Shown: positions 8,302 through 17,382, counted from the first letter of the stretch. The stretch: DNA of 59,155 bases from Candidatus Fimimorpha faecalis (GCA_018712075.1 DVHN01000072.1:1-59155); one strand, 5' to 3'. The notes: generated from the sequence alone by a model not told the origin. Numbers and translations: made by a program.

Positions 8302-9909
8302 TTAATTTTTCTTTGAACGAGAAATATTAAAACTATTTCCTTTAATTTTACAATTCTTCATTGCATTTAAAATATCTGAAACATATTCTCTTGGAACATC
8401 TACAAAGGTATATTTATCATACATATCAATACTTCCTATCATCTTACCTGGAAGACCTGATTCTCCTGCAATAGCTCCCAAAATATCTCCAGGACGTAGA
8501 TTCTGTCTTTTTCCAATATTAATAAATAACCGCACCATACCAGAAGAAGAATAATCTCTGGATTTTCCTCGTCTATATTTTTGTTCTGCTGGCATACATT
8601 CTTCGATTTCTTCCGCTTCTTCTCCAAGTGCCATTTTCAAAAACGCTGCGGATAATTCCAAGGATGAATATTCTTCCTCATTTACTTTTTTTTCAATTGC
8701 TTCAATCAATTGACTCAAATCCACCTCTTCTATAATTTTATCCATCTGAGACAGGACATTATCAATCTTAATCTTTGTTACATCATTCACAGATGGAATT
8801 TGGCGTTCTTTTATTTTCGTTTTGCAATAACGCTGGATATCTTTTAATTTATAAATTTCTCTTCCAACAATAAAGCTAAATGCAAGTCCATCTCTTCCCG
8901 CTCTTCCAGTTCTTCCAATTCGATGTACATAATACTCCTCGTCTTGAGGAATATCATAGTTAAATACTGCTTCCACATCATCTACATCAATTCCTCTTGC
9001 TGCAACATCGGTTGCAACGAGAATCTCTGTTTTACCGTTGCGAAATCCATTCATAACTCGATCTCTTAAACTCTGCTTCATATCTCCATGAAGTCCTTCT
9101 GCAAAATAACCCCTGCCTTGTAAACCTTCCACTAACTCATCTACTTGTTTTTTCGTATTACAAAATACAAGGGAACGCTTTGGATTATACATATCTAGCA
9201 AACGAGAAAGTACCTCCTGTTTACTTTTAGGATGTACAATATAATAATATTGCTCAATTTTAGGAACCGTCAATTCTTTCTTTAATACTTTCACATTTAC
9301 TGGATTGGTTTGAAATTTTTTGGCGATTTCTTGAATTTCTTGCGGCATTGTGGCAGAGAATAATATCGTTTGCCGTTCCTGTGGAACTTCCTGAAGAATG
9401 GTTTCAATATCCTCTATAAATCCCATATTCAGCATTTCATCTGCTTCATCCAATACTACTGTATGAATTTGATCCATTTTCACAGTTTTTCTTCTCATAT
9501 GATCCATAACCCGTCCTGGCGTTCCAATCACAATTTGAACACCTGTTTTCAAACTGCGAATTTGCTTTACAATATCTTGTCCTCCATAAATTGGTAATAC
9601 TTTAATGCCATGCATATATTTTGCCAGTTTACGAATTTCTTCTGCAACCTGAATTGCTAATTCTCTCGTTGGACAGAGTACAATTGCCTGAAGTTTTTTA
9701 CTTTTGGGATTAATTTTTTGAAGCAGAGGAATTCCAAATGCTGCTGTCTTTCCCGTCCCCGTCTGTGCTTGTCCAATAATATCCCGTCCTTCCAATTGAA
9801 CTGGTATTGCCTGCGCCTGAATCGGGGAAGTTGCTTCAAATCCCATATCTGCAACTGCTCGTAAAATTGGTCCAGATAATTCTAATTCGTCGAATCTAAT
9901 TGTTTCCAT
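8302..9909 (-). CDS. DEAD-box ATP-dependent RNA helicase
   Basis: A 535-residue DEAD-box protein with the Q motif (F-x-SPIQAQAIP, about 24-36), Walker A AQTGTGKT (48-55), PTRELA, the DEAD box (LDEADEMLNMGF), SAT, and helicase C motifs ARGIDV and HRIGRTGRAGRDG. A C-terminal DbpA-type RNA-binding domain (about 460-522) suggests CshA/DeaD/DbpA-like RNA remodelling in ribosome assembly or cold adaptation. It starts after AAGGAAA. The leader is long (see 9910-10225). Confidence 0.92.
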   Translation of the reverse strand: METIRFDELELSGPILRAVADMGFEATSPIQAQAIPVQLEGRDIIGQAQTGTGKTAAFGIPLLQKINPKSKKLQAIVLCPTRELAIQVAEEIRKLAKYMHGIKVLPIYGGQDIVKQIRSLKTGVQIVIGTPGRVMDHMRRKTVKMDQIHTVVLDEADEMLNMGFIEDIETILQEVPQERQTILFSATMPQEIQEIAKKFQTNPVNVKVLKKELTVPKIEQYYYIVHPKSKQEVLSRLLDMYNPKRSLVFCNTKKQVDELVEGLQGRGYFAEGLHGDMKQSLRDRVMNGFRNGKTEILVATDVAARGIDVDDVEAVFNYDIPQDEEYYVHRIGRTGRAGRDGLAFSFIVGREIYKLKDIQRYCKTKIKERQIPSVNDVTKIKIDNVLSQMDKIIEEVDLSQLIEAIEKKVNEEEYSSLELSAAFLKMALGEEAEEIEECMPAEQKYRRGKSRDYSSSGMVRLFINIGKRQNLRPGDILGAIAGESGLPGKMIGSIDMYDKYTFVDVPREYVSDILNAMKNCKIKGNSFNISRSKKN

Positions 9910-10093
9910 TTTTAATTTCCTTCCTAATTTTATGACTTACCAATGATGTTATACTTTTATACAACAGAAAAGTTTCCATTTACAATCGGGAAAACTTACT
10001 TCTGCTCACATGTCGCACAAACAAAAAGAGTGCTTTTTATCCTATACGGTTATCATTTTAACTGGAAATAATTTTTCCCATAAGATAAAATAC

Positions 10094-10116
10094 GGGATAT
10101 CCATAACGGATATCCC
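10094..10116 (-). other. Perfect 9-bp leader hairpin
   Basis: GGGATATCC and its complement GGATATCCC surround a 5-base loop. On the minus strand the stem is followed by GTATTTTATCTTA, a poor T-tract. It may be a 5' stabilising stem, a weak attenuator, or the terminator of the upstream thi operon. Confidence 0.5.
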
Positions 10117-10132
10117 ATCTAGAATCTTGTCT

Positions 10133-10161
10133 AGTGTAACAGCTGAAAAACAAAAAGTCAA
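10133..10161 (-). promoter_or_regulatory. Promoter of the DEAD-box helicase gene
   Basis: TTGACT (10156-10161), 17 bases, TACACT (10133-10138) on the minus strand. Confidence 0.65.
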
Positions 10162-10188
10162 GCAGTACAACCAATTTTATCCACAAAC

Positions 10189-10218
10189 TGTATAAAATTT
10201 ATTCTAGTATAAAGTCAA
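10189..10218 (-). promoter_or_regulatory. Second promoter candidate for the DEAD-box helicase gene
   Basis: TTGACT (10213-10218), 18 bases, TATACA (10189-10194) on the minus strand, immediately after the tenI stop codon. Confidence 0.45.
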
Positions 10219-10225
10219 AATATTC

Positions 10226-10774
10226 TTATTTTAGCATCATAAATTCTGACATTATACAAATTCCTGCTCCATTCGCCTGCATAATTATTTTTTCCTTTTC
10301 CAATGTCATTCCTCCAATTCCAAATACTGGAATCGATACTTGCTCACATAAATTTTGAAAAAATTCCAAACCTCTTGGAGGAATTCCTTTTTTACAATCC
10401 GTTGCAAAAATATGACCTGCAACCAAATAAGTTGCTCCCATCTGTTCTGCCATCTTTGCTTCTTCTATTGAATGAACGGAGACTCCTATTCGCCTAAATT
10501 GTTCGATTGGAATTCCTTTTTGCAAAATAGAAAGGGGTAAATGAATATTCTCTGCTCCTAGTTCGATTGCAACATTCCAATAACTATGAAGGATACAAGG
10601 TATATTGGCTTTTTCACATATTTTCATTATTGTTTGTGCCAATTCTTTATACTGCTGTTCGGATAAATCTTTTTCTCTCAAAATAATTCCATCTGGTTTT
10701 TCTTGAATTACTCTTTGAATTTGATCCAAAAAACTACGTCTCGCTAATTTTCTATTGGTAACTGCAATTACCAT
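10226..10774 (-). CDS. tenI: TenI-like thiazole tautomerase (ThiE/TenI family)
   Basis: A 182-residue TIM-barrel protein of the ThiE/TenI family. It reads GVSVHS and AGHIFATDCKKG..PRG, matching TenI of Bacillus (FGHVFETDCKKG, with the catalytic His) better than thiamine phosphate synthase. It also has the FGIGG phosphate-binding end. TenI aromatises the thiazole made by ThiG. It is the last gene of the thiSFGH cluster, where this step belongs. A ThiE role is the alternative; the short length and missing ThiE motifs argue against it. Confidence 0.75.
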   Translation of the reverse strand: MVIAVTNRKLARRSFLDQIQRVIQEKPDGIILREKDLSEQQYKELAQTIMKICEKANIPCILHSYWNVAIELGAENIHLPLSILQKGIPIEQFRRIGVSVHSIEEAKMAEQMGATYLVAGHIFATDCKKGIPPRGLEFFQNLCEQVSIPVFGIGGMTLEKEKIIMQANGAGICIMSEFMMLK

Positions 10775-10827
10775 ATTTTTCCTCTCCTCTAAAACAGTTT
10801 TGACCGCAAAACGGATAGAAAAGTTTC

Positions 10828-11985
10828 TTATACAGATGCATATACATAATCAGTAAACACAGGCTGTAATCCTTTTTTATAGATCATTTGATAAACTTCC
10901 TCTACGCTTCTTGGATCTGAAATTTCAAACTGTTCGTCTCCCTTTTCTTCTCCTTCATGTCCTCCCACTCCAACACTTACTCCTGCGGATATTTTCGTTG
11001 CAGCCATCCCTATAATATTATCTCGAAAACCTGCTCGTTCTCTTGTAGAAATGGTAATTCCAGCATACGGCAAGAAAAGACGATATGCCAAAATAACTTG
11101 CAGTAACTGTGTCTCATGTACATCTTTTGGATTATTTTCTTCATTATTAATATATGGACGTAATCGAGGTGTCGAAAATGATATTTCTGCAAATGGATAT
11201 TTTTTCTGAATCAATGTCGCATGCAAACCAGTTGCAAAAGCATCTTTTCTAAAATCATCCAATCCCAATAACGCTCCAAATGCAACTCCCCTCATTCCTC
11301 CAAGCAACGCCCGTTCCTGTGCATGGAAACGATATGGGAAAACCCGCTTTGGTCCTCTTAAATGCTGTGTTTCATATTTTTCTGGATTGTAAGTCTCTTG
11401 ATACACACTTACAAAATCCGCTCCACACTGTTGTAAATAACGGTATTCCTCTGAATTCAATGGATAAATTTCAATACCAATTGTGCTAAAGTATTTTCTG
11501 GCAATTTTAACGGAGGTTCCGATATAGTCTACAGGAGATTGAGAGCGAGATTCTCCTGTTAAAATTAATAATTCTTTTAATCCAGTGGAAGCAATCGCTT
11601 TCATTTCCCGTTCCATCTCTTCTTCTGTTAGCTTTGCACGATGAATTTTATTTTTACAATTAAATCCACAATATACGCATTCATTCTCACAATAATTAGC
11701 AATATAAAGTGGAGTAAACATACAAACCGTATTTCCAAAATGTTCTCTCGTTAATTTCTGTGCCTTCTGTGCCATTGTTTCTAAAAATGGCTGTGCTGCT
11801 GGAGATAATAAAATTCCAAAATCTTCTGCATTAATTCGGTCTTTTTTTAATACACGATTCACATCCATAGCAGTATATTGATTATAATCGTAAGATTCCC
11901 TTGCACGCAATACTTGATCCATAATATCCGAATCAATCTGCTCCATTCCATCCATATATTGCATATGATCCATTCTCTGACTCAT
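10828..11985 (-). CDS. thiH: 2-iminoacetate synthase (tyrosine lyase), radical SAM
   Basis: ThiH cleaves tyrosine to dehydroglycine and p-cresol, feeding thiazole synthesis under anaerobic conditions. The 385-residue protein has the radical SAM CX3CX2C cluster site (Cys 99, 103, 106 in CENECVYC), GESRSQSP in the SAM-binding region and the C-terminal ThiH segments STRERAGFRDN and GVSVGVGGHE. It lies 20 bases after thiG. Presence of ThiH rather than the glycine oxidase ThiO fits an anaerobe. Confidence 0.95.
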   Translation of the reverse strand: MSQRMDHMQYMDGMEQIDSDIMDQVLRARESYDYNQYTAMDVNRVLKKDRINAEDFGILLSPAAQPFLETMAQKAQKLTREHFGNTVCMFTPLYIANYCENECVYCGFNCKNKIHRAKLTEEEMEREMKAIASTGLKELLILTGESRSQSPVDYIGTSVKIARKYFSTIGIEIYPLNSEEYRYLQQCGADFVSVYQETYNPEKYETQHLRGPKRVFPYRFHAQERALLGGMRGVAFGALLGLDDFRKDAFATGLHATLIQKKYPFAEISFSTPRLRPYINNEENNPKDVHETQLLQVILAYRLFLPYAGITISTRERAGFRDNIIGMAATKISAGVSVGVGGHEGEEKGDEQFEISDPRSVEEVYQMIYKKGLQPVFTDYVYASV

Positions 11986-12005
11986 ATTATCCGCATCCTT
12001 TCTTT

Positions 12006-12776
12006 TTAATCTTGAAGAAATCCAGTTAATGGACTAGAAGCTTCTGCTTGTTTGGACAACACTCGTCCCAATCCTGCTAAATATGCCGCCCTTCCTGCTT
12101 CAATTCCAAGCTTAAATGCTTTTGCCATCTGAGCAACATTTCCAGATGTAGCAATTGCAGTATTTGCCATTACTGCATCCACTCCCATCTCCATTGCTTC
12201 ACATGCCTGAGACGGTTTTCCAATTCCCGCATCTACAATAATAGGAAGATCTATTTCATCTACCAATATTTGAATAAATTCTTTTGTACAAAGTCCTTTA
12301 TTCGTTCCAATCGGTGCTGCTAATGGCATAACCGCAGCAGCTCCAGCATGAACGAGATCTCGTGCCACATTTAAGTCTGGATACATATATGGCATAACAA
12401 TGAATCCATCGTTTGCCAATAATTCCGTTGCCTTTATTGTTTCATAATTATCTGGCAATAAATATTTTGTATCACGAATCACCTCTACTTTTACAAAATC
12501 TCCACATCCAATCTCTCGTGCCAACCGTGCAATACGAAGTGCTTCCTGCGCATTTCTAGCTCCAGATGTATTTGGAAGTAATGTAACATTTTCTGGAATA
12601 TAATTTAAAATATTTTCAGTTCCTGCCATATTTGCTCTTCTTAATGCCAATGTTACAATTTCTGCTCCTCCATTTTCAATTACTGCGGATGTAAAATCCA
12701 TCGAAAACTTTCCAGAACCTACAATAAAACGAGAATGAAACTCGTGTCCTCCAATGATTAATTTATCTTCACTCAT
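12006..12776 (-). CDS. thiG: Thiazole synthase
   Basis: ThiG condenses 1-deoxyxylulose 5-phosphate, dehydroglycine and ThiS-thiocarboxylate sulfur into the thiazole phosphate. The 256-residue protein has [16 protein letters not shown], the VKVEVIRD lysine segment, [12 protein letters not shown] and [17 protein letters not shown]. The chosen ATG follows AGGAGG and overlaps the thiF stop by eight bases; the upstream in-frame extension is rejected. Confidence 0.96.
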   Translation of the reverse strand: MSEDKLIIGGHEFHSRFIVGSGKFSMDFTSAVIENGGAEIVTLALRRANMAGTENILNYIPENVTLLPNTSGARNAQEALRIARLAREIGCGDFVKVEVIRDTKYLLPDNYETIKATELLANDGFIVMPYMYPDLNVARDLVHAGAAAVMPLAAPIGTNKGLCTKEFIQILVDEIDLPIIVDAGIGKPSQACEAMEMGVDAVMANTAIATSGNVAQMAKAFKLGIEAGRAAYLAGLGRVLSKQAEASSPLTGFLQD

Positions 12777-13410
12777 TATCTTCCTCCTGCAATAATAACT
12801 GTAATACTTTATTTGCCTGGTGCCCAGCACAAATCATTACCCTGGGCGCCATTAAACAATCTCCTGTTTCAATTCCATTTTTCTGGTCTCCACATAAGTA
12901 AAAACGATTCATTACTTTTTCCGTTCGAATTTGATTGGCATCTTTATATCCTGCCATTCCAGATGCTCCAACAATTTGTATCGATGGAATTTGAAATAAC
13001 AAGGTGTTAATTAGCATTGCCTTTTCTGCTGGACGATCAAAAGCCTCACATACAATCGGGTATTCTTTGAAAAGTTCAACAGCATTTTGCTCAGTTACTC
13101 GAATACAATTTGTTTGAACATCTACCCATGGATTAATCTCTTTTAGTTCCTCTTTTAATGCCTTTGTTTTATAAACTCCAATATGACAAGAACGATAGTA
13201 TTGACGATTCAAATTGCTGCTATCCACCTTATCAAAATCAACCAAATACAAATGTCCTACACCCATTCGAACTAAAGCTACAGCAATATGAGAGCCTAGT
13301 CCTCCCAATCCTGCAATGGCAACCTTGGCCTTCTGAAGTTTTTCATATACTGGTTTTGTATGACGCTCTATTAACATAGCTTCTATTTCTTTTTTGGTAA
13401 GAGAGTACAT
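12769..13410 (-). CDS. thiF: ThiF-family sulfur carrier protein adenylyltransferase
   Basis: A 213-residue E1-like protein that adenylates the C-terminal Gly of ThiS. The nucleotide-binding motif [14 protein letters not shown], the [14 protein letters not shown] segment with the catalytic Arg region, and C-terminal [18 protein letters not shown] are seen. It lacks the rhodanese domain of some MoeB/ThiF proteins. The ATG two bases after the thiS stop follows GGAGGAGG. It is shorter than E. coli ThiF but typical of clostridial ThiF. Confidence 0.92.
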   Translation of the reverse strand: MYSLTKKEIEAMLIERHTKPVYEKLQKAKVAIAGLGGLGSHIAVALVRMGVGHLYLVDFDKVDSSNLNRQYYRSCHIGVYKTKALKEELKEINPWVDVQTNCIRVTEQNAVELFKEYPIVCEAFDRPAEKAMLINTLLFQIPSIQIVGASGMAGYKDANQIRTEKVMNRFYLCGDQKNGIETGDCLMAPRVMICAGHQANKVLQLLLQEEDNE

Positions 13411-13411
13411 T

Positions 13412-13606
13412 TCATCCTCCTCCAACAAACTGAACAATTTCAATTTGATCTTCTCTTTGAATTTCATAGCTGTCATACAATGTTTTTGGCACAATTTGGC
13501 CATTGCATTCTACTGCAATAAAACGTTTAGAATATCCCTTTTTCTCTAAAAGCTCGCTTAAAGTCATTCCATCTGTTGCTTCTTCTATTCCATTAATTCG
13601 AGCCAT
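13412..13606 (-). CDS. thiS: Sulfur carrier protein ThiS
   Basis: A 64-residue beta-grasp ubiquitin-like carrier that ends in QFVGGG; the terminal Gly is adenylated by ThiF and thiocarboxylated for ThiG. It has the usual L-E-K-G and I-A-V-E-x-N-G segments. It is the first gene of the thiazole operon and is preceded by a terminator-type riboswitch. Confidence 0.93.
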   Translation of the reverse strand: MARINGIEEATDGMTLSELLEKKGYSKRFIAVECNGQIVPKTLYDSYEIQREDQIEIVQFVGGG

Positions 13607-13645
13607 GAGATCACTCCTCCTATCTATGTAACCTTTTTATGATAA

Positions 13646-13720
13646 CAAAAAAAGGCCGCACAAAAGACTACACCCGTGGTGGTGTACCCCTTCATGCGAC
13701 CTGATATGTCGTCACTCTGC
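13646..13720 (-). promoter_or_regulatory. Probable HMP-PP riboswitch (thiS motif) with embedded terminator
   Basis: The leader RNA starts near 13719 and folds into a long hairpin: GGUCGCA pairs with UGCGGCC, GAAG with CUUUU and ACACC with GGGUGU. It is followed by CTTTTTTTGT. It is not a TPP riboswitch: CUGAGA and the second TPP arm are missing. The known thiS-motif class, which senses the thiamine precursor HMP-PP, lies directly upstream of thiS in Firmicutes and embeds its aptamer in the terminator stem. Position and architecture match; the base-level consensus was not checked. Confidence 0.7.
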
Positions 13721-13724
13721 CTTT

Positions 13725-13753
13725 ATTTTACTAACAAATTACTTCATTGTCAA
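13725..13753 (-). promoter_or_regulatory. Sigma-A promoter of the thi operon
   Basis: TTGACA (13748-13753), 17 bases, TAAAAT (13725-13730) on the minus strand. It begins only a few bases after the stop codon of the upstream aminotransferase gene. Confidence 0.82.
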
Positions 13754-13755
13754 GC

Positions 13756-14820
13756 TTAATTTCGTTCTAATATTTCACGCAATGCCTGAATAAACATTTC
13801 CATTTGCTCATTCGTCCCAATTGTAATTCTTAAATAATTATCAATTCTCGGTTTGTTAAAATAACGAACATAAATATGTCTCTGTTTTAACGCCTCAAAA
13901 ATTTCTTTGGCTGGTTTGGTGGCATGAGTTGCAAAAATAAAGTTTGTCTGAGAATCTGTAAAAGAAAATCCAAGTTCTTTTAGTTGACTTTTTGTCTTTT
14001 CTCTCGTTAAAATAATACGATTGACACAAGATTCAAAATAATTTCTATCCTTTACTGCCTCGGTTCCTAACCGCAATGCCAATCTGCTCATTGTATAAGA
14101 GTTAAAGGAATTTCTTACATTATGCATCGCTTGAATTAATTGTTTTGATCCAATTGCAAACCCAATACGCATCCCAGCCATGGAACGTGACTTAGAAAAA
14201 GTTTGAACAACTAACAAATTTTCATATTTTTGTAAAAGAGGCAGCATTGAACCATCTTTTGCAAAATCTACATAAGCTTCATCAATAATAACAATTGATT
14301 CTTGATTATGCTGTAATATATCTTCTATCACTGGCTGTTTTTCATAAATTGCGGTTGGAGCATTTGGATTTGGAAAAATAATTCCACCATTCTTCTTATA
14401 ATAGTCTTCCTTTACAATATGGAAGTTTTGATCCAATGGCTGGCATTGATATGGAATACGAAATAATTCTGCCCATACATCATAAAAAGAATACGTAATA
14501 TCAGGAAATAGAATTGGCTGATCTGAGTTAAAGAATGTCATAAATGCCATGGCTAAAACATCATCGGAACCAACTCCTACAAAGATTTGTGATTCATCCA
14601 CTTGATAGAACTCCGCAATTGCCCGAATTAATTCTTTACTAGCTGGATCTGGATAGAGTCGAAGCGTATCTGAATTGAATTGACTCAATGCTTCTTGTAC
14701 TCTAGGTGAAGGTGGATATGGATTTTCATTTGTATTTAACTTGATCATATCCGACTGATTTGGCTGCTCTCCTGGAATATATGGCTCTACCTGTCGGATA
14801 TTTTTTTCCCAAGCTCTCAT
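13756..14820 (-). CDS. HisC-like class I/II aminotransferase (histidinol-phosphate type)
   Basis: A 354-residue PLP enzyme that reads like histidinol-phosphate aminotransferase: NTNENPYPPSP near the N-terminus, FPNPNAPTA, DEAYVDF and the PLP lysine in TFSKSRSMAGMRIGF. The start is the ATG after AGGGGG, five bases after the stop of the upstream aminotransferase. No other histidine gene is nearby. It could serve histidine synthesis from a scattered pathway or aromatic transamination. Confidence 0.85.
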   Translation of the reverse strand: MRAWEKNIRQVEPYIPGEQPNQSDMIKLNTNENPYPPSPRVQEALSQFNSDTLRLYPDPASKELIRAIAEFYQVDESQIFVGVGSDDVLAMAFMTFFNSDQPILFPDITYSFYDVWAELFRIPYQCQPLDQNFHIVKEDYYKKNGGIIFPNPNAPTAIYEKQPVIEDILQHNQESIVIIDEAYVDFAKDGSMLPLLQKYENLLVVQTFSKSRSMAGMRIGFAIGSKQLIQAMHNVRNSFNSYTMSRLALRLGTEAVKDRNYFESCVNRIILTREKTKSQLKELGFSFTDSQTNFIFATHATKPAKEIFEALKQRHIYVRYFNKPRIDNYLRITIGTNEQMEMFIQALREILERN

Positions 14821-14824
14821 TGAT

Positions 14825-16018
14825 TTACCCCCTGAGCCCATATTCTTCTGCTAATTTTTTAAATGATGGGAGAGAATTTTTAATTGTATCATAGGATACA
14901 CAATAAGAAATTCTTACATATCCTGGACAAGCAAAACTAGTTCCTGGAACAATCAAAATATTATATTTCTTTGCTTCCTCACAGAACTGCTTTTCATCTT
15001 CTACTGGAGATTTTACAAAGAGATAAAAAGCTCCCTCTGGTTTGATACATTCAAATCCATATTCTTTTAAGCTCTTATATAACAAATTACGATTTTTATC
15101 GTAAGCCTCTACATTCACTTTGGCATCCAAACATCTCGCAATTACTCTCTGGAATAACGATGGAGCATTTACACTGCCAAGTACTCTATTTGCAATCGTG
15201 GCTGCTGTAATTACAAGTTCACTTTCATTTAGTTCATCTGGAATAACCAGATAACCAATTCGTTCTCCTGGCAATGATAGAGATTTACTATAAGAGTATC
15301 CTACAATTGTATCATCATAATATTTTGTCAAATAAGGAACTTCAACACCGTCATAAGCAAGTTCTCGATAAGGTTCATCGGATACCAATACAATTGTATT
15401 ACCAAATTCTTTCTCTTTTGCACGCAAAATATCTGCTAATTTCTTAATTGTATCTTCCGAATATACAACCCCCGTTGGATTATGTGGAGAGTTTACAATA
15501 ACTGCTTTTGTCTTTTCTGTAATTTTCTTTTCGAGCTCTTCCAAGTTTGGCTGGAAGGTTTCTGTATTTGGAGAAACTACTACTAATACTCCATCATAGT
15601 TTCTAACATAGGCACCATATTCCAAGAAATATGGTGCAAATGCAATTACTTCATCTCCAGGGTTCAGCAATGTCTTAAATACAACATTTAACCCACTCGC
15701 AGCACCAACAGTCATAATAATATTCTTTGCTGCAAAGTTAGTTTCAAATCTCTTATTTAAAGAATTCGCAACTGCTTCTCTTACATCTTCAAATCCAGCA
15801 TTACTCATATATCCATGTACCATTGTCGATGGTTCATTTTCTAAAATATCATAAATTGCCTGTTTTACTTCTTCTGGTGCTGGAACATTTGGATTTCCAA
15901 GACTAAAATCATATACATTTTCTGCTCCATAAATAGAAGCCAATCGTTTTCCCTCTTCAAACATAACACGAATTGCAGAATTGTTTTGTACTAATGGTTT
16001 CATTTTTTCGGCGATCAT
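14825..16018 (-). CDS. Pyridoxal phosphate aminotransferase, class I/II (aspartate/aromatic type)
   Basis: A 397-residue fold-type I aminotransferase. Visible are the PLP phosphate-binding GAASGL, the substrate/cofactor NSPHNPTG, the Asp-Tyr pair region SDEPYRELAY, the Schiff-base lysine in GYSYSKSLSLPGERIGY and the C-terminal CPGYVRISYC arginine segment. It starts after AGGAAA. A transposable element ends within about 20 bases upstream, so its promoter may now be supplied by, or disrupted by, that element. Confidence 0.88.
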   Translation of the reverse strand: MIAEKMKPLVQNNSAIRVMFEEGKRLASIYGAENVYDFSLGNPNVPAPEEVKQAIYDILENEPSTMVHGYMSNAGFEDVREAVANSLNKRFETNFAAKNIIMTVGAASGLNVVFKTLLNPGDEVIAFAPYFLEYGAYVRNYDGVLVVVSPNTETFQPNLEELEKKITEKTKAVIVNSPHNPTGVVYSEDTIKKLADILRAKEKEFGNTIVLVSDEPYRELAYDGVEVPYLTKYYDDTIVGYSYSKSLSLPGERIGYLVIPDELNESELVITAATIANRVLGSVNAPSLFQRVIARCLDAKVNVEAYDKNRNLLYKSLKEYGFECIKPEGAFYLFVKSPVEDEKQFCEEAKKYNILIVPGTSFACPGYVRISYCVSYDTIKNSLPSFKKLAEEYGLRG

Positions 16019-16033
16019 AAAAATTTCCTGCTA

Positions 16034-16209
16034 CTCAAAATATGGGCAAATATACTCATATTGAGAATTTGAAGTCCTTACGGATACTTCTTACTGCTTC
16101 GCTGTGTATGTTTTGGTGGTTGCAGGCAACACACTACTCACAAGTTTTTGTACACTCCACAGTCGTAAATTCCCGACTAAGCCATCGGTACATACTTACA
16201 AATACTTGA
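16034..16209 (-). ncRNA. Candidate omega (reRNA) guide scaffold downstream of tnpB
   Basis: TnpB nucleases use an RNA made from the 3' end of tnpB and the element's right end. Here the 190 bases after the stop are rich in dyads. One is AGTCG/CGACT at the 5' side. The other is an imperfect hairpin, CTCAATATG with CATATTTTGAG (16034-16065), near the presumed right end. The guide would be the flanking bases just past it. Assignment is by position only. Confidence 0.45.
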
Positions 16210-17382
16210 TTATGCAACTTCGTAAGTTTTTGCATCTCTTAAATTAAGACTTGCGTTAAAATCTCTATCCGCACGATAACCACATTCACAAATATATTCC
16301 CTGTCTGAAAGTTTTAAATCTTTCTTGATACCTCCACATTTATGACATAATTTACTTGACGGATACCATCTGTCTACAATCCTTAATTCAATTCCTAATT
16401 CTTTGCATTTTGCTTCTAGTTTTGTTCTGAATTCATAAAACTTTTGTGAAGCAACTGCTTTTGAAAGATGCCTATTCTTCATCATTCCTTTTACATTCAA
16501 ATCTTCAATCACGATATAAGATGGCTTGGTTTTCACTATCTCTGCGATTGTTTTATTGATATAATCTGTACGAATACCATCGATTCTATGATGAAGTTTT
16601 TGTACCTTTAAGACTTGTTTTTGAATATTTTGTCTAGTAGCTTCTCCTTTCATTTTCTTGTTGCATTCCTTTAAGTCTTCGTATTTCCTCGATAGACAAC
16701 GCTGTTCTCTTTTTAATTGTTTTTCTAGTTTCTTTAATTTTGCAGTTTTGTTAATATTTTTCTTTGTAATTCCATTACTAATAATTGCAAAATCTTTTAT
16801 TCCCAAATCGATTCCTAGTCCAAAATCATTTAACTGTGTTTTTTCTGTATCAGGAATATCTACCAGAACAGATACATAATATCTTCCTGCTTTACAAGAA
16901 ACCGTACCACTTTTAATTCTAGATCCATTCTTGGTCGTTGTAGGAATATAACCTTTTTCCTTCACTCTTACCCAGCCAAGAGTAGGAATCTTAATTCTGT
17001 GCCTTTCACAAAAACAATCGTTTGGATTGTTTTTTACAAAATACATCTTCACATCAGATTTTCCTTTCTTCTTGAAATTAGGAAATTTACTCTGACCTTT
17101 GAAAAATCTTATAAAAGCACTACATCCATTTTCAATAGATTTCTTTACCGATTTCGAACTCACTTCTTTCATCCACATGTAATCAGGATGATTCGGAAGA
17201 TATTCCTTATTTAACCAAACACTAAAACTTTTACCACTCATAAATGTTTCGCCATTGTTGTAACGTTCTTTGTTGTAAGCAAGATAGAAATTATACACAA
17301 ATCTACAAGTTCCAATCGTTTTATTTATCTTTTGTATTTGCTCCAGTGTCGGATTTATTTCCGTCTTGTAACTCTTTAGCAA
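16210..17382 (-). CDS. tnpB: TnpB RNA-guided nuclease (IS607/IS605 OrfB)
   Basis: A 390-residue TnpB with an N-terminal OrfB helix-turn-helix region (LLKSYKTEINPTLEQ...CRFVYNFYL). The RuvC-like nuclease is intact: Asp in GIDLGIKDFAI, Glu in VIEDLNVKGM and Asp in DRDFNASLNL. The zinc ribbon is CHKCGG...CECG. The gene is full length with no stop or frameshift, so nuclease activity is plausible. I place the start at a TTG nine bases after GGAGG; the frame extends six codons upstream across that site. Confidence 0.9.
   Translation of the reverse strand: MLKSYKTEINPTLEQIQKINKTIGTCRFVYNFYLAYNKERYNNGETFMSGKSFSVWLNKEYLPNHPDYMWMKEVSSKSVKKSIENGCSAFIRFFKGQSKFPNFKKKGKSDVKMYFVKNNPNDCFCERHRIKIPTLGWVRVKEKGYIPTTTKNGSRIKSGTVSCKAGRYYVSVLVDIPDTEKTQLNDFGLGIDLGIKDFAIISNGITKKNINKTAKLKKLEKQLKREQRCLSRKYEDLKECNKKMKGEATRQNIQKQVLKVQKLHHRIDGIRTDYINKTIAEIVKTKPSYIVIEDLNVKGMMKNRHLSKAVASQKFYEFRTKLEAKCKELGIELRIVDRWYPSSKLCHKCGGIKKDLKLSDREYICECGYRADRDFNASLNLRDAKTYEVA

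Larger units (their letters stand above)
9910..10225 (-). other. Long leader region of the DEAD-box helicase gene
   Basis: This 316-base stretch has no gene. It holds two minus-strand promoters and, shortly after the better one, a perfect 9-bp hairpin at 10094-10116. About 185 bases of AT-rich leader then run to the start codon. Cold-inducible RNA helicase genes often have long leaders; that role here is inference. Confidence 0.6.

Noticed and set aside
13646..13722. TPP-like bases on the plus strand (ACCCC...GACCTGAT)
   Set aside because: The resemblance is on the strand opposite to the thi operon, CTGAGA is missing and no plus-strand gene follows. It is the complement of the thiS-motif-like leader.
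13756..14820. Cobalamin CobD-type assignment for the HisC-like aminotransferase
   Set aside because: It lies far from the cobalamin cluster, which has its own cobD at 55266-56324, and its N-terminus fits histidinol-phosphate aminotransferase.
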